From the NCBI GenBank assembly GCA_003640385.1, contig RCAB01000287.1:17664-81663 (forward strand): DNA of 64,000 nt. Reading direction: 5' to 3'. The stretch is from Setaria digitata. Its lineage: Eukaryota; Nematoda; Chromadorea; Rhabditida; Setariidae. Below, one piece after another: positions 1 through 10,500 of the stretch; position 1 is the stretch's first letter; each line of letters begins with the position of its first letter. Both the position numbers and the translations under genes were made by a program. The notes beneath the pieces were generated by a model that saw only the letters and a list, made by a program, of their open reading frames with translations, searched no databases and had not been told where the DNA came from.

Positions 1-1448
1 GCACGTTGTATTAATACATGTGATCTATTGCACTTTTGAACATGTGTACTTTTCACTATCACTAATATTGAACAGCAATAGTGGAAGCAAATTAATTGTT
101 TTTAAAAAATAAGTTGAAAAAATCCTAGGCCATGTTTTAATTAGGCTACTTTCGACTAAATTAAAATATTTCCTGAGCAAGCTATTTGAATTAATTGAGT
201 TGCTAGGGCTAAAATTATCTATCATTCATTTCAAATTTTCGTTCATAAAAAAAAAAATCTTTTTTTTTTTTCTACCGTTCATTACGATAAGATAAATGTT
301 CTTATTTCTTAATTTATCAAAAAAAAAAATTGTTATTATAAAATTAAGCGAAGAATTTTCAACCTTTTCAGATGATTGATAATTGTATTAATATTTTTTT
401 TTTTTTTTTACTTTTTCTATTGCATTACTTTCGTTTCATTTACATTTTTTTCCTTTTCTATTTTTTTTTTTTTTAACGCTGCATTTTCATTAATCTAAAA
501 AAAAAAAAGTTTTACAAATGAAAAGTTCCTTCTTAAATATGTACACACCTAAACAAACAGTTACACATATACAAAACATTTGCAAATTGTGCAAGATTGC
601 ACCAACCATCATAAAAAAGAAAACGATCAGTATTGATGTATTGAATTTGCATCATAAGAAGTTTATCAAAAGATAAATCATCCCTTCACAAAAGCAAAAG
701 GGGAAAAAAAAAGGAACGAAATAATAAATAAATAAACGATTTGGAAAAAATAAATTAATTAATTAATGGGAATATGTTGAAAGTAAATATATTACGAGTG
801 AAATTAAATTTGTGAAAATGTGAAGAGTTTTTTTTTTTTTTTTTCCGGAAGATAAACAATTGATAAAATTTAAAAGAAATTGCGAAAAAAAAAAAAACAA
901 GAAGTAAATTGAGTTGGACAAAAATATTTTTTTTTGGAAAATAAAATAATTAAGAAATAAAGCAAAAGACGTTTAAGGTTGCAATTTTCTTACAGTATGA
1001 TATGAATGAATTGAAATAATAAAAGAATCCACGATNGGAAAATAAAATAATTAAGAAATGAAGCAAAAGACGTTTAAGGTTGCAATTTTCTTACAGTATG
1101 ATATGAATGAATTGAAATAATAAAAGAATCCACGATGTAATAGACTAAATAATTAAAATTAGCTTAATATCTTAATATTAATTAGCTTAATATTAATATT
1201 TCAGTTTTGCCATATCTTTTATTTTCCTTCTCATTTTTAAAATTTGTAAAGATTGATGTTTATTTGGTTTTAAGATAAATTTTCTAAAATAGTTTTGTAA
1301 TTGATAAGAGGAGGAATGAAAGATTTATATTTTTAATTAATTTGAATGGAAGAAATGAACCAAACGGCTAGTTTATTTTGTGGCACTTTTTTATGGTGAT
1401 CCTACTGATAATTAATTAATAATTTCGTTCAATTTCTGTATTTTAAAT
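1..1448. other. AT-rich non-coding stretch
   Basis: No exon, RNA gene or recognisable element is visible here. The sequence is dominated by A and T homopolymers and short open frames without protein-like composition. The only structure is the direct repeat around the N at 1036, listed separately. Confidence 0.6.
936..1136. repeat. Direct repeat flanking a single N (assembly join)
   Basis: 936-1035 and 1037-1136 are 100-bp copies separated by the N at 1036. I see one difference between them (aaataaag versus aaatgaag). This is what an unmerged overlap of two contig ends looks like, with the mismatch possibly allelic. The true genome probably has one copy. Confidence 0.8.
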
Positions 1449-1670
1449 CTAATTTAATAAGCTACCGTATATCTCTTCCGCACTTCCAGCATAGTTCTGG
1501 AGGAACTTTTCTTTCCCACGGGAAATCTCAGATCTAACAAGCCAATCGATCTTTCCACAATGTTCACTAAATTTATCATCGAATCTTTCCTGTTGCTTCA
1601 TGAAAGTTGCTAATCTTATCGATTCCCTTTTAATGTTTGATATGTTTTTGATAAAAGCTATCATTCTCAT
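1449..1670 (-). CDS. Possible terminal exon of an unrecognised gene
   Basis: The minus strand is open here for 73 codons and ends in a stop at 1449-1451. The second half is mixed and charged (for example EHCGKIDWLVRSEISRGKEK) and more GC-rich than its surroundings, unlike the low-complexity open frames nearby. I do not recognise a family. The segment could be the 3' exon of a minus-strand gene whose upstream part is at 2202-2360. No good nematode acceptor (TTTCAG) precedes it, so it could equally be a decayed gene or chance. Confidence 0.25.
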   Translation of the reverse strand: MRMIAFIKNISNIKRESIRLATFMKQQERFDDKFSEHCGKIDWLVRSEISRGKEKFLQNYAGSAEEIYGSLLN

Positions 1671-1881
1671 CTTTTCCCAGCCCTTACCCTTACCTTTGCC
1701 CGTCTTTTACCCTCTCTTCCCCGCTTTTTTACCCCACTTTATCCCCCTCTCTCTTCCATTCTACTTTTTCATTCCATTATCAGCTAATAGTCGTTGCATT
1801 TTGGTAAATTGCAAGTAAAGGGAAAGATGAAAAAATTGGTTCCTTTCGTTTTTTTTTGCCCATTCCTTATATTAATCTCCT

Positions 1882-1920
1882 CATCAATCAATCAATCAAT
1901 CAATCAGCCAATCAATCAAT
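1882..1920. repeat. ATCA tetranucleotide microsatellite
   Basis: Imperfect (ATCA)n tract of about nine units with one substituted unit. Confidence 0.8.
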
Positions 1921-2201
1921 CCGTCAGTAAATCAGCAGATCAACCGGTCTTTCTCTCTCTCTATCCATCAGTCCTACTTCAGTGACTCGTCCGTTCTTTA
2001 AAAACTATCTACTTCAGAAAAGCATTCTCACACATGAAAAAGCACAATTCCATTATTTACCGATGAATAATTCATTTCATTTGAGTACTTTCATCTCCGT
2101 TAAATATTTACGTTCCGGTTTGTGCTGTAGCAGCGAATACAACCGACTGGATCGCTGGGAAGATTGATCTAATCCTCTTGATAGACAGATCTTGAGCTCA
2201 C

Positions 2202-2360
2202 CAACCAGACTGATGTTGACATAAAATGGAAAGGTACATGAATGGCTAATTGCTGTCCGGCATACATACATTTATCCGGTAAACTGATATCTGATATACT
2301 GGTTCCGAAATACTGTCCCCCAGTATACTGCCGTTCATTACTTTCAAAATAAATCCTCAT
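2202..2360 (-). CDS. Possible exon of an unrecognised gene
   Basis: From an ATG at 2360 the minus strand is open for 53 codons to a good donor (GTGAGC) at 2201; without splicing it stops at 2169. The composition is protein-like (for example SISDISLPDKCMYAGQQLAI). A second minus-strand frame (2077-2271) is also open and protein-like, which could mean a frameshifted relic. It could belong with the segment at 1449-1670. No family is recognised. Confidence 0.25.
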
Positions 2361-5300
2361 TTATTTTACTGATCTTTATTTTTCATTAATTAATTAATAT
2401 GAAAAAAAAAAGGTACTGTTTATTTTTGTGTTAAAATAGTTTAGCTCACTAAAAAGTGATTTTTTTTTTTTTGGCAGTAAATTGTACATCATTCAGCTAG
2501 TTTCATCATTTTTACTACTTTTGCCCTTAAAAAAAAAACTGAATGATTCATGAAATTTTTTCTTGAAAAGAAAAACTTTAAGAAAGAAGATCCTTAGCAG
2601 AGGGGAGAGATGGAAGAGGAAGAAGCAAATATTTGACTTCATAATATTTACTGAAAAGTTGCAAAATTTAAAAAAAAAAAAAAATTAAATATAATAAATC
2701 CACCTACGCAGTTAAATTTTGAATTCTTTTTTCTTTTCAAAAATCTAAACATTCAAAATGTTCACATTTATTTGCTACACATTGCTGTTGTTACGATTCA
2801 GCAAGTGAGAATTTTTTTCTCACAGTTGAAAAAGAAATCTTTTTTTTTATTTTCTGTCTGATCGTAAATCGTAAAGATGACGCTGAAATGAATTTATAAA
2901 GAATTTAATACTTGAAAAAAAAGAATTTCCACAATTAACTGATTCTTCTGATTCATGATTGCAGCATTTAAGTATAGTTTTTTGAGGATTTGGCAAGAAA
3001 AAAAAAAAAAAAGCCATTTGAAAATTTATCTCTCAACCTGTTAAAGGGTATTAAAGCAGTCATATATGGTGAATGATTGAATGACATTTTCTGCATATTA
3101 CATTACAGCTGTAAAATTATTTAAATTTTAAATATCAGAAGAAAAAAAGAAACAGAAAAGAGATAATTTTTCCTCTCTCTTTTTTCCCCCTACTTTTTGG
3201 AGAAGAAAAAAAAACAAGACAAGACACTTGATTTGTTTTTCCTAGCTAATTAAGACTGATTAAGCTATTTCTGGAATGTATCTATCTAACCAAGTGAAGA
3301 GTGCTTTTCTTTTCTTTTCTTTTTTTTTTCCTCCTCGCTATCCGCCATTTATTAGCTGTATCATTTTCGTTACCATTTAGTCGAGAATGACAAAAAGTAT
3401 GAATGAATGATTTGGATTCCATCACTTCTACAATACTTTTCTTTCGTTTTTTCTTTTTTTTTTTTCCTTCTGTAAGCTTTTATCGTTTGTTTTCCTTTCT
3501 TCTTCTTCTTCTTCCTCTTTCTGTCATTTTTCACTTGTCTTTTTTTTTTTTTCTTCAATTTTTTCTTTTTCTTTTCTTTTCTCTCTCTTTTTTTTTTTTT
3601 TAATGAAATTACGACGAAACAGATGGACAAAACGACGATGCCGTAATGTTTGTTGCATTTTAGTGAGGTGATAGTGTGATATTATCACAATCTCATCTGC
3701 TGCAACAAAAAAATATCTGTGCAAATTTGGCAAAAAAGAAAGAAAAAATAAAATTGAAAAAAAAAATGAAGTGAAAAAGAAACTCCGACTTGGATGTAAT
3801 GAATGAAACTTGAATAACCAAAAGAGAGAGAGAGAGAGAGAGAAAGGAAAGGAATAAAAATGTCAATTTGATTATCATCATTTAAAGGGAAGGGGCGAAA
3901 AAAAAAGTAATAGCTATTTTTAATGTTTAAATCAGGAACGAAAATATTTTAGTAGTAAGGGCTATTCGTGAATTTGAAATTATTGCTTGGAATGATTTTG
4001 CTCTCTCTTCCGTTTTTAATCATATCAGAAATGATTCGAGGGACAACAAATAGTTTCATGAACAAATTAATAAAACAAATAGTTACGAGTGGGGAAAAGT
4101 CAGAAAAGAAGCAATTATGTACTCATTTTCAAATTAATTACTGATAAGTGATAAGTGATCAGTGTTTTTTTTTTTTGTTGACAGTTCTGATTCTTGAATA
4201 TTATTTATTGAAGTATCAAAATGAATTCATTTATTAGTAGCTTATTTTGTAATTTCCAAATAAATAACAGTGACGGTAATAATTGAATTAACTTTGTTAA
4301 AATTCACTAAATGGTTTTCATTTCCTTTAATAAAATTTTTTACCGATATTAAAAAAAAAAAAAAGCTTCAAAATGAACAGAAAAAAAATTCAATAAAAGA
4401 ATGTTTATATGAATTTATATAAAATTTGATATCTATCAACAAACTGAACCTTTTTTTTGTTGCTATGCTACAAAAAAAAAAAAAAAAATGCAAAATGAAC
4501 TACAAACTAATATTATCGTTTAGTTTTTTTTTTTTTTGCCTTTTCAAAATAAATTGTGTTAGTTAAACAAACAAATTATATTGTCAATTACAATTTGTTA
4601 GTAAGTGGAAATTCTGATCTAAATTAAGAAATCAATTAGTACGGTTTAAGTTTATGCTATGATAAAGCTGAGAACGAAATATTCAAATAAACAATAAAAA
4701 TGGCGACAAAAAAAAAAAAGACTTAATTAAATATTACGAGAAAATGAAGCAAAAGGAAAATAAAAAAAAATTAAAGAAAAGATTTCGTTTAAACTTCGAA
4801 ATTTCTCTTCTGTTCTTTTTCTGTTTGCTTTATTTAACAAAAATTCACTTCAGAAGTTCAAATGTATTAATTAATTTCTGCCAAAACGTGGCGATACAAC
4901 TGTTGATAGGTAAATCGATTATTAGAGCAGTACACATATATGTATAAAAACATCACTCATTAATGATCGATAATTAAGCCAACAGGAGCAATGAATATCA
5001 TTAATTATTAATCAGTGCTGGCATTCATCCACATCATCATCATATATGATTCTTCCTTTTTCTTTCATTCATTTTTAACTTTTTCAATGAGTAATATAAA
5101 CTGCATTCAAATGCATGTTTGGTTACTTGTAATTCTTTTGCTACTGAATAGATACTTTTGCCTTCTTTTGGCGATCATTTTCATTTTATTTCAAAAACAG
5201 GAACTTTTGGTGAATTTTTCAAGATAATTTGAAATTTAAACTTTCGTTTAATGTTCATGCACGGAGCCATTAGCTATATTGAATGCACCAATCAGTGATA

Positions 5301-5393
5301 TATCATTACTATCAATCAATAATTGCTATGTTTAATTACTACAATGGAAGAGGTGGTAAAAAAATTGCTATAAATTAAATTTAAGTTCTAGTG
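2361..5393. other. Intergenic AT-rich stretch
   Basis: Homopolymer runs, a (GA)n tract near 3823-3843 and pyrimidine-rich blocks at 3430-3600. The open frames here are poly-Lys, poly-Phe or Leu-rich products of these tracts, and none looks genuine. Upstream control sequences of the gene starting at 5394 should lie here, but I can point to no specific site. Confidence 0.6.
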
Positions 5394-6608
5394 ATGCAAC
5401 TGTCACTGTCACGCATTGTTATCAGTCTGTTTGTTGCGTTATCAGTTGTGTGCTTGGTGGAAGCAGATTGGTTTGATGACTTGGTGAATGGATTGCATGA
5501 GAAAATAATCTCCGGTGCTGATTTTATCAAAGATGAAGCTGCTCCAAAAGTTCGTCAAACATTCATTGATGCTAAAGATAAGCTGAAAAATCCGGAAACA
5601 CATCGAGAAATCCGGAATTGGATCAACGAAGTTAGTGAATATGACCACATTGGTTTTTAACACCACTGAAAAATTCATGTATTAAATGAAATAAATTTTT
5701 GTCTCGATCTTTCGGAAACTCAAATTTCATAACAAATTCTAGCATTTATTGAGAATAAATAATAAATTTTTTTTTTTTTTTTAAATAAGATAATTTATTA
5801 ATAGTAGAAAAGAAATCAAATTTCATAAAACTATTAGATTACAAAACGCGATCATCGACCAATTATTTTCCTTACTTTACCCAAAATTTTCAAAAAGAAA
5901 AAGGTTTGTTTTTATTTTTCAGCCTATGAAAAACAAAGGAAAGAAAGCAAAAACAATGACGGTTGATTAGCTAACTTCTTTTTTATTGCATATTAATTAC
6001 TAAATCAGCTGAAACTTTTTTTTTTCAAGGTTGAGTATTTCCGAATTAGTGCAGAATGTCTTCCAAACTATTTATTGCATAAAGTATACTATATCATATA
6101 TATTAATGGAATGGACTAGAGTAAGAAAGAATTACCTGAAATTATGAATTCAGATTCTGAATCACAAGTTTAGTTCTGACAAGCCGATAATATATTCATA
6201 CAGCCTTAATGTATTAAAGTATTGAAAGTGACAGATTTGGTGCGTGTATGTGTGAGAATCATCAAAAATAGATTTGTTTGCTTTTCAAAAATTGAAAAAA
6301 AAAAAAAAAATGAAAAAAAAAAATGAGATTCAGAAAGTGAATAGCTATTGATGGTTGGAATCAATCAGTCTCCAAGCCAATTTTAGAATTAAAAAGCAAA
6401 AGTAACTTATCAATTATCTTATCTATTTTACACCTCAAAGAAAAATTCAAATATACAAATAATGAAATTTAATTTTATTTTATTGCAGGAAGCCATTCCA
6501 GCTGTAAAAGAGAAGGTTGATGCAGTAATCGCGTTCCTAAAAAGAGAGGTAGTTCCCGAACTACAAGAGATCAAGAATGCTTACGATATTGCAGCCGAGA
6601 GTAATTAA
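5394..6608 (+). CDS. Small secreted alpha-helical protein, two exons
   Basis: Exons 5394-5630 and 6489-6608 join in phase 0 (donor GTTAGT, acceptor TTGCAG) to give 118 residues. Residues 1-24 form a signal peptide (hydrophobic IVISLFVALSVVCLV), with cleavage likely just before DWFDD. The mature chain of about 94 residues has no cysteine, is strongly acidic/basic and reads as amphipathic helices. A motif E-[AV]-x-P-x-[VL] occurs three times (EAAPKV, EAIPAV, EVVPEL), suggesting an internally repeated helix. The start is the ATG at 5394; the GTG just before it is not needed. Reading through the intron would stop at 5660. I do not recognise the family. It could be a nematode-specific secreted antigen, but no function can be assigned. 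Confidence 0.85.
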
Positions 6609-6766
6609 ACACTGGAGGAAAATGATAATGATGTTAAGCTAAGAAATCATAATCATTTGTCAAGTAGGAGTTGTAAAGTTCGATATTTCCTCATTGTCAG
6701 TTGTAACAGCTTTCAAATAATGATGCTTATTTGCTTAGTAATATGATAATAATACTTTGCGAAAGA

Positions 6767-6772
6767 AATAAA
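6767..6772 (+). terminator. Polyadenylation signal AATAAA
   Basis: AATAAA lies about 160 nt after the stop at 6608, a normal distance for a nematode 3' UTR. A further AATAAA-like site follows at about 6780. Confidence 0.6.
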
Positions 6773-6912
6773 CTTTTTTAATAAAGCTTATCAAAAAAAA
6801 AGAAGAATTGGTTGATTGTTTTAACAACAGTCATAACCACAATGAAATAGTGATAATAGTATTAATGGTAATAAAACAAATGGCACTGATCTAAATAACA
6901 CCAAAAATAATG

Positions 6913-6946
6913 GCGTTATCATTAAACATGACGTTAATGATAACGC
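6913..6946. repeat. Perfect inverted repeat (13-bp arms, 8-nt loop)
   Basis: GCGTTATCATTAA at 6913-6925 is exactly complementary to TTAATGATAACGC at 6934-6946. It lies between the polyadenylation site of the small secreted protein gene and the first exon at 7309. Confidence 0.85.
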
Positions 6947-7308
6947 TAATGACTCTGTAGTATGTTCAATACTATATACATATATGTGGTTTATATGCAG
7001 TAAATTTGGTGACATGTACTTATGACAATCATTTAGGATACGAAGATGTCACACGAAAATGACAATAATGTTGATGGTGGCGGTTGATGATGGTGTTGAT
7101 AAGTTTTATTCCACTTCTATCTATCTATTCATCTAACTAACTAACTAACCATCATTCATTTATCCATTCTTCCTTTCCATCTTTCTCTTTTATCTCGACC
7201 AAGAATTTGGGTGATTGAATTTTATCAATCACATTGATGAGCAGACATCGGCCTCTTATCAACTAATCATATTCGATCGCCATCTCATGCGTCTATTACG
7301 CATGCACG

Positions 7309-7537
7309 ATGCATGCTTGGCAATTTGTAATTTTGTTCAATTTCGATAAATTTCTGCTTTTATTATTTTGTACTGTTGCTGTTGTACATTTGGATGAATT
7401 GGAACAACCAGTGAATTGGAATAGTTTTGATGATAATCATTATAACAATAATATTACAAATCAATTGATTGCTTTATTAAATGCAAACGGAAGCGATGAT
7501 GATCAGACAATCATTAATGGATCGAAAATTTTATTCG
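7309..7537 (+). CDS. Exon 1: signal peptide and acidic, Asn-rich linker
   Basis: The ATG at 7309 opens a hydrophobic leader (core [12 protein letters not shown]), followed by an acidic segment with several N-glycosylation sequons (NIT, NGS). The exon ends at donor GTTAGT (7538) in phase 1, matching the SEA exon at 9191; unspliced, it stops at 7540-7542. Other ATGs at 7287 and 7302 are in a different frame and stop quickly. Confidence 0.65.
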
Positions 7538-10500
7538 GTTAGTGTTATCTTTTCAGTTTTAAAATTTTACTAGTTGTAATTCTAAGAAATGCACATTATC
7601 GAGTTTTATCAACAATTGTTGCTGTAATGTTAACTCGATCATTATTGTAATTATCATCCCTGCTGTGCACACTATCATATTTATCAGTTACTTTTTATCA
7701 ATTATTACATTTATCAATAAATTATTTCAATATTCCGCAACATTTACTATAAACCGTAATTAGCCACTTAATACTTTGATAATAGATATAATAGCTATCT
7801 GATTTTGTAGTCAAATAAACAGCAAAAAGTTACCCTTCGCAGTTATCCTTCTAATTTTTCAAGTTCACTTTAAATACAGAAAAGTCATATAAAATCGAAA
7901 AATTAACATAACGAAAAAGAAAAGGCCGAAAAACTGAAAATAAAAAAGAATGCGAAATCTCAAAAGAGAGGCCTAGAGGTTGAAATAGAAATGACAAATT
8001 TTTGAACAGAAAGAAAAGGGAATATAAATTAGACACGAAAACTATTTTGCTTGTGCTGCCTTTTTAACTATTCAAATTAACTTTTAAAATAATTAAACTT
8101 CTTTTCTTATTTTTCTTCTTAAAACAAGGAAAGGAAAGGGGACTTATGTGAGGAAATAAAAAAATAATTTAAAAAAGAAACTAGGATCGAGACATTTTGA
8201 TCGTATGATTAGAAATACAGGGAGAAGGTACAGATGAAAAAAAAAAGTGATAAGCAAGCAAGCATTATCATCATCTTTGTATCATCCAATAAAACTTTTC
8301 TTTTTTTTTGAATTTTATTCTTTTTTTTCCCTAAATAGTCGCTGAAATTTTTGATTTTCACCAAAAATAATTCGATGATTACATTATTCATCGTACTTTA
8401 GCAGTTCTTTCATTGAACAAAATTTTTACTATTTTCATTACTGATTTATTTGGATTTTTTTTTAAACAAACATAAAAATAAGCCGAGAGAGAGAGAGAGA
8501 GAGAAGAGAGAAGAAGAAAGGAAAGAAGTTCGAGAATTGAAGAAGCTTTTTTAGATACGTTCATCTTGAGAGGGTGGAGATTTCAGCTTTTCTTTTGTTT
8601 TCATTCGTTCGTTCTTTCTCTCTCGAATTTGCAAATTTTCAGTGAGTATATAAAACTAACTCTTGTACGTTAGTCTCCCGTGGTACTATGTCCGGTAGTT
8701 CTCGACTAGAACGATAGAACGAACTACCTATCACTCAATCATTCTCGGTAAGTTAGAAAGAATATCTTGGTAGGGTGGAGTCCCTCATAAGCTGTCATCA
8801 ACAATGCCCCTCTCCAGGAAGCTCCATCACTTCAGCATTGCAACTGATACTGGTGAAAAGAACGATACCTGCTATCATCTTTATCATTATTTATTACTAT
8901 TATTATTATTATTATTATTANNTATTGTTTGTTAAGCATTATCATTGTCACTTATAGTATATTATTGTTAACAAAAAAAGGAAAAACTTGATAATATATT
9001 TTAATTTTGATTTAATTCCATTGTTTGCATTCCTCTTTTTTCTACTTTCATTTTTTATTTCTTTATTATTACTTTACCTGAATAGTTCAAAATCATTTCA
9101 TAAAAAGTTTTAGATTTAATAAGTAATGATTATTTAGATTAATTGTTTTATTCCTGGAAACGATGATACTGTTACCATCATTACTAACAGCAACAGCATT
9201 TCTTGCAACTTATCGTTTCACTATTAATTTCACTAATTTACCGTATTCCAATGAATTGCGCCAGCCTTATACCAAACAATTCACTCAAATCAGCCAGAAC
9301 ATTTCGAATTCCATTCATACACTTTTAGTACAGTCATTACATGGCCAATACAATATTTCGGTTATTAATTACAGGTCTTTTTCTTTTCTATTCGATTCAT
9401 AATTGGATTCATTTGTTCATATTTTATCATTAAAGTACTAATTATAATTAGCCTTGAATTCTCAACATTGGGAATTAACTAAGCAGATTGAAATTAAACT
9501 GATCATGGGAGATATGATTTACTTCAAATTATTAAAACTTTTAAAGGATAGTTAAAATTATTTTTTCTTAAATTGCGAATTTTTGAATCACAGCATAAAT
9601 CTTTGCTAATTATACTACACAAATTAATGGATTAAGAAAAAAAGCAGCTAAAAATCTGGGCAATGTACACAAATGAGAGCAGTCAATACAGGTATCAGCA
9701 AGTAATTGGTACTTTGGTAACTCTCGAAGTGACCTCAAAGAAACCGGAACCGAGATTAAGGAAAGTCATCAAAAAAGCGATTCAATCCGGAAATATCGGA
9801 GGATATACCGTTGCAACCGATGGTTTCGAATTTTACACCATTGAGGGTCAATAAAATATTTATTCTTTTCTTAAACTTGTGAAAAAATTTCAATACTACA
9901 TTCAAATTTTTTACTACATATTAAAATTGTTTACTTTATCGGTTGAAAAAAAATTATTCCATTCCCAGTTTTTTCATTTACATTTTGATAATAAGAAATG
10001 AAATATCGTTAACCATCAAAGCATTATTTTACTTTATTTTTTTTATTTGATTTTTTTCTTTTGTTTAATCTGCTATAGCAGAAGAATCAATTTATTTTTA
10101 CAACTGAAATCATAGAAAATTTCAAAAAATAAAAATGTAACAGTGATAATAATAGTTTCTCCTTAATAATGATTTTGGCTATTTGCACTCTTATCATCAT
10201 TATTCCGCTAATAATTAAATTATTTTCTTGCACCACTTCATATGATATTTTATGCTTCAACAAAAATTGCTTTTTTTGAAATTTGATAATGAAAATAAGG
10301 TGAATTCTGTGCTAGTAATGATGAACCGTCTCCTTAATATTAATTAACTGTTCGTCAAAAGTCATTGAAATTTCGAAGATTTTTTAAAAATTTTGTTTCT
10401 TACTGCTTCAGTTAGGTGTGATTTCAAAACTGTTGTCGAGAAATAGAAAATTTGCAATTTTTTCTCTGAACTCATTACCTTCATCAAGCAATTCCCTTCA

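Noticed and set aside
3370..3733. Lys-rich and Phe-rich open frames on both strands
   Set aside because: Products of A/T homopolymers and pyrimidine tracts, with no protein-like composition.
8640..8760. TATA-like sequence and possible RNA gene
   Set aside because: TATATAAAA is expected by chance here, and no tRNA A/B box or cloverleaf could be drawn from the flanking bases.
8775..8957. Open frame with poly-Tyr over the NN at 8921
   Set aside because: It runs through an ATT microsatellite and an assembly gap; the poly-Tyr is the translated repeat.
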